Of a stretch of 64,000 bases of DNA, positions 55,408-64,000 are shown one piece after another; within the stretch, counting starts at the first letter, position 1; the number at the start of each line of letters is the position of its first letter. The stretch spans positions 17,420,347 through 17,484,346 of the forward strand of contig OX637337.1 of NCBI GenBank assembly GCA_951799405.1, in the 5' to 3' direction. The stretch is from Agapetus fuscipes. Lineage: Eukaryota; Arthropoda; Insecta; Trichoptera; Glossosomatidae. The notes beneath the pieces were generated by a model, which saw only the letters and a program-made list of their open reading frames with translations, was not told the DNA's origin and did no database searches. The position numbers and the translations under genes are program-made.

Positions 55408-55748
55408 AACCGCGGTCCGTATTTTAGTGGTTAACGCTATAGACTTGTAAGCGGAGGGTCGTGAGCTCGTTTCCCGGAGCACAAACAATAAATCATTTAT
55501 TCAATCGTAATCTTTGGAGATAATGCGGCAAGACGTTGCACTAAGGTGCAGCTTAATTGCGTTTATATGACTAATTAGATGGTATAAGGCTGATCAATTA
55601 CATGCATATTTGAAAGATTTATTTTTCAGCCTTGCAGCTGTGTACAGCTACTGAATTTTTCTTGGAAAATTGACGCTGATTTGGCTCGTTGAGGGCCCTT
55701 GAGGTGTAATTCATACACAAACATCGCTCACCAAATAAATCATCATGT
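55408..55748 (+). repeat. Mosaic of family-C and family-B SINE pieces
   Basis: A family-C head (ACCGCGGTCCGTATTTTAGT) is joined to a family-B tail (55515-55562, GATAATGCGGCAAGACGTTG to AGCTTAATTGCG). A family-C tail follows (55625-55748, CAGCCTTGCAGCTGTGTAC to CACCAAATAAATCATC). Confidence 0.55.
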
Positions 55749-55949
55749 TATTTGTTTATTTTATTTATAAACATATTTAAAAAGCAAAGATTATTTTTAC
55801 CTTCATAATACCTACCAAAAATGAATACTCTTTATGGTATTGTGTAAAATTCACTTTGAATGAAGGTGGATTATTTTTTATCTCTCTTTCAACTCTTTTA
55901 CTCAGCTAACTAGTGTCATAAACTAAAAACACACTCGTAGCAATGCTCT

Positions 55950-56140
55950 GTTGAGCTTTAAAAAAGAGCTACACTCTAAAAAGAGCAGAGCCGTGAAAAA
56001 GAGCAACGCAAAAAAAGCAAAACTGAAAAAAGCGCAATAAAAAGATTGATACCTACTGAAAAAGGGTAAAGTCGAAAACAAGCGCAACGAAAAAGAGTGC
56101 ACTGAAAAAAAGGAGTACAACTGAAAAAGGGGGGAATTCT
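55950..56140 (+). repeat. Purine-rich degenerate repeat
   Basis: Irregular 15-20-bp units of the type CTGAAAAAGAGCGCAAC on the plus strand, nearly all purine. No coding sense. Confidence 0.5.
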
Positions 56141-56559
56141 AAAGTAATACTTTAGTAGCAGAAAGTAACGTTGGGACTCAGTTGTCTGTTTTTGAAGTCA
56201 GTGGCCTGGAATAGAGTCCTGTTTATGCTCTTTCAGGCATGCTGCTATTTTAGCTGAAATTGTGAAGTTTTCGTCAACGAATATGTACAAGTATCGCTTT
56301 GTTCTTTTTGATTTTTTTTCAATTGGCAGTTGAACGTAGACCTCCCTATTGTCATTCATTCACTTTTAATATAACTTAGGTTGAGGAGATATCTGCTTCT
56401 GATCATTCATTTATAATCTGAAATATTAACTTATCTTCGCAACTTAATACCATTAGCTCTTGTTTTAATAATAATAATCAAATAGGAATAAGAAAAATAA
56501 AAAAAAATGTCTTCAAAATAAGTATTTTTTACACGATTTTCATTGATACTTCCTCATTT

Positions 56560-56770
56560 TTATACCCCCATTTTCTCGGCATCGAATGTCGTTCCATTCT
56601 TGGTCAGACATCCTGGGAAACATCAGATATGACAGCTCGTCCATTACCGGCAAAGCGTTTCCCTGGCCAGCGCTCGTTCTCCCTTGCGGCAACCCTGCAT
56701 GCACGGATATAGGAGCCAGGGCAAAGACAAAAGAGGAAAACACTTTACCAGAAACAGGGTTGGCGACTGG
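56560..56770 (-). repeat. Unclassified repeat with weak coding look
   Basis: The minus strand reads MDELSYLMFPRMSDQEWNDI and RCRENGG, and another frame GCRKGERALARETLCR. Such strings recur in predicted insect proteins derived from repeats. No gene structure is evident. Confidence 0.3.
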
Positions 56771-56999
56771 TTTTTAGAAAAAATCCCATGGAAATGAAAT
56801 TTAAATATGGTGAATGTTAATAAATCGTGTGTTTGTAAACTTATCGTAGACAAGATTCTAGACAGGAGACGTCTTCAGACCGATTTGTTTGCCGAATTTT
56901 TTTTGGGTGACCTTGAAGTGATAATGTCACGAACCGATATCATTGGAAAATATCAGCTGATTTATCATGATACTTACAATAAAGGCATAGCTGATTAAA

Positions 57000-57345
57000 G
57001 AACGGTACTAAGTACTATGATGGTCAAACTAAGATAAACAGGAAACATAAATATTTATTAAATTTTTGTACAAAACTCAACAGAGTACCTTATTAATGCA
57101 GCTCAGACGACGCTGTCATCTCTGCCGTACATTTTCTTTAAACTGTCGTTTACTGTTGTATGTGCGTGTTATTGAAAGCATTGAAAGCAAAAAAAATCAC
57201 AATCCAACTCAGTTTTTAAACCAGGTTTTAACACGTTTAAGATTTTTTCAGGACAAAGGGCCGTATGATAAGTTACCCTGTAAATTGAAGAACAAAACTG
57301 CATGTATACAAAATATTGCAACTTAGTGCCAGATTTAAATCAACC
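57000..57345 (+). repeat. Family-J dispersed repeat
   Basis: AACGGTACTAAGTACTATGA, AAATATTTATTAAATTTTTG and AATGCAGCTCAGACGACGCT in the same order; the 3' part is more diverged. Confidence 0.45.
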
Positions 57346-57907
57346 ATTCACAAGTATGTAAAACCCGTTAAAGCACCTAAATTATATTAATTTACAGCTC
57401 ACCAAGACGTTGTTATATATTTTTATATTGTGTCAATTTGGTTTCTCACTGTCAGTCCTATATGTTTTGTTAATAAATAATAAATTACCTAAAACTTACA
57501 TTTCCGGGATATTTTTATTGAAGCCCAGTATGACAGCCCTTTTTTCCGCCTGCCTCATGTAAAATATATTTGGGAATGCAATATTACATAAGAGCCCCCG
57601 AGGGTCGCTCGATCCCAGGGCGCCGGTAAAACCCGGTCAAACGATATCGGTATCAAACGGGGATAACGCGGAAACAGCGTGTGTAGACCCTGATTTTACA
57701 ACACGCCTTTTGTTTGTACTTATGAATTTTAAACCAACAACGCTTTGGTTGCAATGGCGTTAAAAAAATGTTTCGGGATTTTTCACAAATATTTTTTCAT
57801 TGATTTGACATGTTTTCATTCTGTTTTTTTTTTTTATATAATCTAGTTTGTAAAGAAACATAAACATTTAAAATTCATTCTTAATGCACTTTACCGTTCT
57901 GCAAAAA

Positions 57908-57957
57908 GAGTGTCTCGTGAAGACGTTCGCTACGACGCATCCAAAACGTCAAGAATA
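57908..57957 (+). ncRNA. Hammerhead-like motif, degenerate
   Basis: GTCTCGTGAAGACGTTCGCT, then ACGACGCATCCAAAACGTC and AAGAATACTG. It is the third member of the family at 10748 and 54168; a trinucleotide AAT run follows. Confidence 0.25.
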
Positions 57958-58017
57958 CTGTAATAATAATAATAATAGGACGACTCATTTCGTGAGCGTT
58001 GATTTTTGTGTAAAACA

Positions 58018-58085
58018 CATCTCAATAGGCCTCTCCAAGCTTGTTCGTCGCTATAGAAAGCGACAATTTTTAAGCAAGACTGGAT
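58018..58085 (-). repeat. Family-C SINE tail fragment
   Basis: The inverse of GTCGCTTTCTATAGCGACG with neighbouring CAAGCTTG words matches the family-C 3' half. Confidence 0.5.
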
Positions 58086-58237
58086 GTACATACATATTAT
58101 GTCCATTAATTTGTAAAAACGACCGTGACTTCTGTTACAATTTTATCTTTTTATTAACAAATCATAAGCTTCGATGTGAGTCTTTCGTGGCTCATACTGG
58201 AGACATGATCAACTGGAGACATGATCTCTCCAAAATC

Positions 58238-58835
58238 CCCTTCTGAATCTGCTCCATCTCACAATGTCTTGTATTTCATAGATTTTTCGTAAGTGGTCAT
58301 TACGAATGCGATATCTCAATGTTCTCTGCTGTAATCATTCTAAAAACTTTAATTTTTAATGTTCTGAGTAGTCTTTTGGTTCTTTTTTTGTCCGCTTTAG
58401 CTTCTACACACAAGTTCATAATGGGTCTTACACATCGCACGTTTAATAATAAAGAGCAATAACTCAAAAAACATGAATGTTGGGAAAACGCGTTTGAAGT
58501 TCAGACACCCAGTACAACTTGTATGGGATGAAAAAGGCGGCCGATGTTTTATCTCGGTCATATTCGTCCAAATTGAACGGCTGTCGCATTCTACGCATTC
58601 TTCTCGCATTGTTCTTGCGTTTTATTACAAAATCTCGATTTTCCCAATTTTCGAGTTATTTCTCTTTATTATTAAACGTGCGACATGTCTTACATATTCT
58701 ACCGGCGATTCTCATATTCTTGTTTTTCGACAAGTTTTTGAAGTATCCTGAAATTTTGACTGCCTTGTTTACAAGCCTTCTGAATCTGCTCCATCTCACT
58801 ATTTCCTATATTTCACAGAATTTTCGTTGAAAAAG
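58238..58835. repeat. Direct repeats enclosing an inverted repeat
   Basis: CCTTCTGAATCTGCTCCATC opens two similar ~55-bp blocks, at about 58240 and 58780. Between them, 58425-58485 (CGCACGTTTAATAATAAAGA core) is the reverse complement of 58640-58705, with a spacer of about 155 bp. No element class was recognised. Confidence 0.55.
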
Positions 58836-59309
58836 AATCAAAAATAAAAATATCACATTCCAAGAAAAGATGTATGTGCGAATTTCGGATGTTTTTGCAA
58901 ACTTTCTTCAGCGAGTATCATAGAAATATTCGCTAATAAAAATAAGAATAAGCCAAAGCTTTGTTATGGTTCGACGGTGAACCTTAGGCTCTCAAAATCC
59001 CAAGTATACACCATTACGTTTATACTCAACCAAAGTGTTTCCTGCAAAAGTGTATGGATATGGAAACAGCGCCTTCTTCGTTAGAAAATTCTTGATGAGA
59101 CGTTGCTGTGAAGTGTAAACGTGAAGTTACAGATTACAGATGTATTCTCTGTCTGAAAGATATATTCGAGTTGCTATACAATCGTACGCAGCTTCCGGAA
59201 CGAAAGACACGATACGATATATCTGCAGGATTTTCTTGCGGTTGAAAAAGTGATAATACACGGGCGAAGATGAATGCGATGTTACTGTATGAATGACAAG
59301 CAAAAGTAT

Positions 59310-59560
59310 GACTATTAAACAATCACATAGGAGAGACGGGTAGGTCGATTGAAACAAGATTGAAGGAACATGTCAAAGCGTTCAGGGGCCTGTCAGCGCA
59401 TTCTGAAATCATTGACAATACGGTGGTTCTGCACTCGGAGTGTGATGGCAGACGTCTGAAGGTTTTTGAAGCTCTTCAAATAAACAGACACAAAAGTGTA
59501 GCAGTTAACATCCAGATCCCTCCCGTCTCTCCTTTACTTATGTCTCCACATATATTTTAG
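59310..59560 (+). pseudogene. GIY-YIG endonuclease end of a Penelope-like element
   Basis: The frame reads IGETGRSIETRLKEHVKAFR, later VVLHSECDGRRLKVFEALQI and ends near PPVSPLLMSPHIF. IGETGRSxxxRxxEH is the core of the GIY-YIG nuclease in Penelope-like elements, and EALxI is the downstream metal-binding Glu region. The GIY part just upstream and the reverse transcriptase are not recognisable, so the element is 5' truncated. A hammerhead-like motif about 360 bp downstream fits the known association of Penelope-like elements with hammerhead ribozymes. Confidence 0.6.
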
Positions 59561-59913
59561 TTCTTTTGCATTTTTGTTTGTCTAATTGTCTTTGTTTTAA
59601 TTCTCTTTTAACCCTTTTAACATATAGTTTTTGACAGGTGAACTATCTTCTTCTTCTTTCTAATTATATCCATGGCTGTTATCTATCGTATGATTTTTAT
59701 TGTGAGCTTGAAATGTTTTATTTTTATATTATTTTATTTTGTATGATTTGTGAGATTTATTGTTTTCAAAAAATAGCTCTAATTTCAATAATTTATCCTA
59801 ATGTATTACTTATTTTATTTTTGGACTTTTTTATATTCTTATTTATAAATTAAATTAATTTTACCTATTTGACTTACATATTGACTATTTTAAACTCTGT
59901 TAAAAAAAAATTT

Positions 59914-59954
59914 ACTACCTGAGGATGACCATATTGGTCGAAAACGTTAGTAGT
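59914..59954 (+). ncRNA. Hammerhead-ribozyme-like motif
   Basis: ACTAC (stem I) is followed by the core CTGAGGA. Stem II is GACC (59927-59930) with GGTC (59936-59939), followed by GAAA. After a very short stem-III region the putative cleavage triplet TTA precedes GTAGT, which pairs with ACTAC. This is the hammerhead order CUGANGA / stem II / GAAA / NUH / stem I. An extra A after GAAA and the minimal stem III are deviations. It lies downstream of the Penelope-like fragment. Confidence 0.4.
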
Positions 59955-60139
59955 TAATCTAAAATTTATTTTTTTAAATTTATGATATTTTTGTGAAATA
60001 TAAACAGTGTTTTAAAGTTAATAAGGTGTTATTTATTTATATAACAATCGAAAAAACATGAATTTTCACAGTGTTAATACACAAACCATAAAAAAAAAAA
60101 AAAAATATATATAATTAAACAATCATATTATATCTCAAA

Positions 60140-60425
60140 GATTACCGCGTTCAACAAATGTGTTTCCTTATTCTTCTGTCATTGCAAACTTTTTCACTCT
60201 TGTTTCGACATTTAACACTCTTTTCATGCATGCTCTTCCTTTACTCTCTCTTTAATTGCAATCTCGCTTATTTTATAAATCTATTCTTTCCTTGGTTTTC
60301 CAATTTAACGCTTAACTTTGACATTCCCTGTGTTTACTTGTTTTCTCAATCGTTCATCGTTCATTCTTTCTAGATGCCTTAACTATCTAATTGTTACTTT
60401 TATGAACTTTTACTCTCATATAATT
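60140..60425 (-). pseudogene. LINE coding tail, decayed
   Basis: Reverse-complement frames show the order of the LINE C-terminus (HAC-KK near 60225, EIAI near 60255, LERMNDER-like near 60360), heavily broken. It is oriented opposite to the adjacent family-A repeat at 60495. Confidence 0.4.
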
Positions 60426-60494
60426 GTTTACACCGCATACATTCATAGCCCAGTCATTAAGGGATCAATCAATGACAATTTTACTAAGCAAGTT

Positions 60495-60745
60495 GACTGA
60501 TAGGTTGGTATGAGGCTGACCACCCGTGCTGTAAAAATCTGTTCACTTTTGCCAATGCCACTCCGACTCAGGGAACGGCGGCAGGAGTTGCAAGGTTTAT
60601 GTTCATGTGAGATTTTGCTTATTTGTATGCACACATACAGAATGTGTAGGCGCGAACCTACATGTGCCTGTCTGTGGGCATGCATTTAATATGAGCCTTA
60701 AATGTTAACATATCTTTGCAGCTTAGATTATACATTGTAGAAGTC
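60495..60745 (+). repeat. Family-A repeat
   Basis: Complete LINE-sense unit from TTGACTGATAGGTTGG to GCAGCTTAGATTATAC. It is flanked on both sides by LINE coding fragments in the opposite sense, so this locus is rearranged. Confidence 0.65.
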
Positions 60746-60764
60746 ATTTCTGCTGTACATACTT

Positions 60765-60955
60765 AACTTAGTTCACTTTCATTCACCGTCAATGTTTCAC
60801 TTCTATGCATCAAAATCAGAGCATCGCTGAAGATCTTCAATAAAAAAATCAAGCGAATATTTGCTTTCCATTCGCTATCCACGTCGCACTTCAATACATC
60901 AGAGTCGGTAACATCTCTGACAATCTTCGATAAAAAAAAAACAAATTTAACCGGC
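60765..60955 (-). pseudogene. LINE coding fragment, duplicated and decayed
   Basis: TTCACTTTCATTCACCGTC matches the LINE segment encoding TVNESE at 34.7 kb. A second diverged copy of the adjoining segment follows about 90 bp later. Confidence 0.4.
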
Positions 60956-61458
60956 TGCAACGGTAAATAAACTTTTAAAGCGAAGTGATCGTTATCATTC
61001 AGTCAAACATGTGAGCACATCTTTCCGTGTATCCTTCCGTATCTTTCTCCGTATAAGGCAGGTGAGGATTTCCTCTGGGAATCCCATATTCATCGTCTAT
61101 CAGCTCTTCCCGTACACTCCCCGCGAGTATAAAACCAAATCTTTCTGTTTCCATCATTCACCTTCTGACCCCGATGTTTTCCCAATACTTCAATACACAA
61201 ACTGTATCATAGGAAAAACACTACAGATTCACAAATTTTCTACGATATATTATTTATACTCATCTCTTTTTTTTTTGATAAAGGTAGTTTATATTGTAAT
61301 TTTCCCGGATTCTCGTTTGTTATAAAGAAATGAAAAGCGAGGGGATTGTATTAAAATGAAAACGTTGACTAACACAAGCCTGAAATTGCAGTTACGTCTG
61401 CGAATGGTGAGATTCTACATCTTTCCGATTGTACCTACTCTATAGAAGGGAAGACACT

Positions 61459-61625
61459 AAGGCTGGTGTTAGTGTCGCGCTGACAACGCGCTGACCGTTC
61501 AAAATATATGAACTTGTAGGAAGCGTTTTAGAATGGCGCGTAGCTGTCAGCGCGACAAGTTCATATATTTGGCTGTCAGCGCTGACGGTCAGCGTGTTGT
61601 CAGCGCGACACTAAAACCAGCCTTA
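61459..61625. mobile_element. GC-rich palindromic MITE
   Basis: A foldback element with ends AAGGCTGGTGTTAGTGTCGC / GCGACACTAAAACCAGCCTT and inner arms containing CGCGCTGAC and GTCAGCG. TA lies on both sides, a possible 2-bp duplication. It is strongly GC-rich within AT-rich flanks. Confidence 0.6.
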
Positions 61626-61754
61626 CACAGTGCCTCGAGAATAAAATCCCTGCCTGTGAGTTGGTGTACCTTAGGATGTTAGAAATCTCCTAGATAGATA
61701 GATAGATTGAGTCACAAATTTTGAGGTTGTTTCTCATATGAATATTGACTACCC

Positions 61755-61927
61755 AACCCAGCGCAACTAAGCTACACATATAGTGTAAGTTCTTACTGCG
61801 CTGTTTCCGAAGGAGTTGAACGTGGTGTGTGAAATCTTTTTATTTTTACAGGCCAGGGGCTAGCCTTAGTGATGAACGCTACAGACTCGTACACGGAAGA
61901 TCTTGAGTTCAATTCCAGCAGGAGCAC
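61755..61927. repeat. Family-B tail joined to family-C head
   Basis: An inverse family-B tail (GCAACTAAGCTACACATATA to TTTTTACAGGCCAGGGG) runs directly into a family-C head (CTTAGTGATGAACGCTACAG to AGGAGCAC). Confidence 0.5.
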
Positions 61928-62239
61928 ATTTTTTTTCCGCTGACATACTTATGCACCATTTATATATTCTATCTTGTTGTATGTTTTTCTTGTAATCTTG
62001 TAATATTAATAATAATTAATGCCGTTTGTCAATTCACAGCAAGGGCACTGCGGAGCCTAGCGTCTCTTGAGCAGACACACTTTCAAATTTGATTTATATT
62101 TATTAGCCTACAGTCCTCAGCTCGTTCAGTAAGGTATTCCACGACAGACGGCTGGCACCGCGAAAGTCATTATCAAAATAGTTGTCAGTGTTATACGATG
62201 ACAAAATATTACATAAACCTTGATTAATTGGTAGCTCTT

Positions 62240-62885
62240 CGACTAATAGGCTGAGATGAGGCTGACTCCCATGCTGTACAAACTTACTTTTTCCAACGCC
62301 CTGCTCGGTTTCAGGGAAGGGTGGCAAGAGTTGCAGGTTTTATGTTCAGGTGAGTTCTGTTTTTTTTGTAAGCGCAAATAGATTATCGATATAGATAGCA
62401 TATCGACAGTTAAAAGAAAATAGGGCATAAACGACGTTTTGGTCGAAAATGAGTAATGAATGCTATCCTAATTAAAAATTTCCGCTCTTTCATTAGCGCT
62501 CATTCCCACAGCTCTACGATAACATTTTTGCCGTTTATGCCCAAAAAAAACTGCGTTTTCGAAGTATGGTTTTGGTGTAACCGACGAAATTTTTGGCTTT
62601 TTTCGTCCTCAAGACGCTTGTGACACAAAACCTCGTAAAACAACGTAAAATCACATTATAAATGCTTATAAATAATAAAAAAGCTATGTCCACTTTTCTG
62701 TAATCTCAAACTTTAAACTGCTCTCCTAAATAATTTTTGCCTTATATCCTTTTGCCTAATAGTTTTTGTCGCTTATATGCCTTATATCCTTTTAACCGTC
62801 GATATGTAAGCGCGAACTTACACGTATCTGATTGTGAGCAACTTACACGTATTATAAGACTGAATGTTAATATTGCTTTGCAACT
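62240..62885 (+). repeat. Family-A repeat split by a family-K MITE
   Basis: 5' part 62240-62395 (TAATAGGCTGAGATGAGGC onward) and 3' part 62806-62885, ending CAACTTAGATTATAG. Together they rebuild one unit once the MITE is removed. Confidence 0.6.
62402..62803 (-). mobile_element. MITE family K, copy 2, nested in a family-A repeat
   Basis: A 402-bp element starting ATCGACAGTTAAAAG and ending CTTTTAACCGTCGAT, with AT on both sides. It is in inverse orientation to the copy at 3965. It interrupts a family-A repeat: the 5' part of that repeat is at 62240-62395 and the remainder, starting GTAAGCGCGAACTTACAC, resumes at 62806. Confidence 0.68.
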
Positions 62886-63197
62886 TAGATTATAGACAAT
62901 TGTTTATTTTCGTTTACTGGCGGCTTTTCAAAACGAGTTAAATTTCAAAAACAAATAAACATCAAAACCAAAATAAATGAATTTATTAATTGGCAAATAC
63001 TTATTACAGAATAGATTATTGGCAAACAGGAAATGCGAATTTTCCCACTTTAGCATTTTATTTATAAATAAAGGAAACCACAAAGTGAAAACAATTCATG
63101 GCATTAGTAATTAAAATTATTAAATTTTGAATGAATTAATTCCTTAAATTTAAATTACTAATTCAAATAAACATCCGTGTTTACAGAATAGTACTGT

Positions 63198-63700
63198 CAT
63201 AATCTTTAATCTGGGTTGCAATGATATATAAACAGTTAAGATTCATATTAAATACATGCCGAAAACAGACAGGTGTAAGTTTGCGCTTACACATGTCCAT
63301 ACTTAGAAAAATACACCACCCTCAAATGAACATTAAAATTGCAACTCCTGCCATCTCTTCCTAAAACGGGGCTGAAATTAGTAAAAGTCAACCAAGTTTT
63401 TATCATATGGGAGGTCAGCCTCATTACCACGTACATATAAGTTAAGGAATCAGTGACTATTATTTTTCATCATCATACAGTTTCTTGGCAACAGGTTGTA
63501 TGTGGCTGACCCCTCATGCCATACAAACTTGGTTCACTTTTGCGCGAGACTTGAATGGTTTATGCTCATGCGAGGTTTTGTTTTTATAAGCTCACATGCA
63601 GCACGTGTAAGCGCAAAATTTTACACGTGTCTGCCTGTGGATATTCATTAAATATAAACCTTAACCATCAATATATCTTTGCAACTTAGATTATAGATAA
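63198..63700. repeat. Inverted pair of family-A repeats
   Basis: One unit in minus sense (63198-63452, TAATCTGGGTTGC to TAAGTTAAGGAA) faces a second in plus sense (63480-63700, ending CAACTTAGATTATAG). The pair could fold into a long stem. Confidence 0.6.
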
Positions 63701-64000
63701 ATAGACTTAATTTCGGAGACATAAGTCAGTTTGTATTATTATTAATATTGTTGCTTATTACAAAGCTATGTTAGTGATGGGATAATTCAGATTCTTAAAC
63801 CGGATCTTGAACCGGATTTAATCGGATGGAAGGTTCCGGATTATTGTGGTGGAAGTTAGCCGGAAGCGAAGAACCGGAACTCAAGGGGAGAAGGCTGTTT
63901 ACGGAAGATAACGGGAAAAACAGTTACCTTATGTACGGTATTGTTTCTAGGGGTAAATAAATGAAAAATACAATGATTTATGTACGTACAAGAAGTGATC
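63700..64000. other. CCGGAT-rich end of window
   Basis: Clustered CCGGAT and ACCGGA words at 63800-63900, otherwise nothing recognised. Confidence 0.4.

Noticed and set aside
57884..58246. 120-codon plus-strand frame
   Set aside because: It crosses a hammerhead-like repeat, an AAT microsatellite and an inverse family-C SINE tail, so it is a chance frame.

Overview
This is an AT-rich, intron- and repeat-dominated stretch of an insect nuclear genome. Lepidoptera is the most likely order: GTAGGTACCTAC- and ACGAGTA-type words recur, tRNA-headed SINEs and palindromic MITEs are dense, and coding exons are short, GC-richer and widely spaced. There is no bacterial-style gene organisation, no rRNA, no CRISPR array and no functional tRNA gene that I can support. 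The order assignment is an inference from composition and repeats.

The one confident host gene lies on the minus strand and spans at least 48190 to 20535. It is a class C orphan GPCR of the GPR158/GPR179 type. Seven coding exons are visible, 5' to 3': 48190-48028 (end of the Cys-rich ectodomain plus TM1), 46264-46196 (TM2), 40138-39947 (TM3), 37202-36978 (TM4, second extracellular loop, TM5), 36173-35979 (TM6-TM7), 26306-26040 (cytoplasmic helix and basic motif) and a probable terminal exon 20705-20535. Splice sites are canonical, and every junction inside the window falls between codons. The signal peptide and most of the ectodomain were not found and probably lie beyond the right edge.

The introns and flanks are filled with mobile DNA. 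The best-preserved pieces are: a 1.8 kb RAG1-related Transib-type transposon with an internal coding deletion, intact terminal repeats and a CGGCG duplication (13684-15484); an internally deleted hAT element with an 8-bp duplication (9835-10543); a hAT-type MITE (40376-40603); a solo LTR with a GTAC duplication (39384-39776); two copies of a long palindromic MITE, one inserted in a SINE (29344-29630, 31297-31470); and two copies of a ~400-bp MITE with AT duplications, one inserted in another repeat (3965-4396, 62402-62803). There are also several LINE remnants, a Penelope-like GIY-YIG fragment (59310-59560), hammerhead-like ribozyme motifs, and three tRNA-headed SINE families (called B, C and I here). 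Family A, the commonest repeat, is the 3' end of a LINE whose reverse-transcriptase C-terminus is readable at 34692-35320.

Region by region: 1-13 kb is almost wall-to-wall SINE, LINE and MITE; 13.7-15.5 kb is the Transib element; 15.5-26 kb is repeat-poor and very AT-rich and holds the receptor's 3' end; 26-48 kb is receptor exons interleaved with repeats; 48-64 kb is repeat mosaic with no recognised host exon. One extra exon-like segment on the plus strand (38104-38172) sits inside a receptor intron and may belong to an unrecognised gene.
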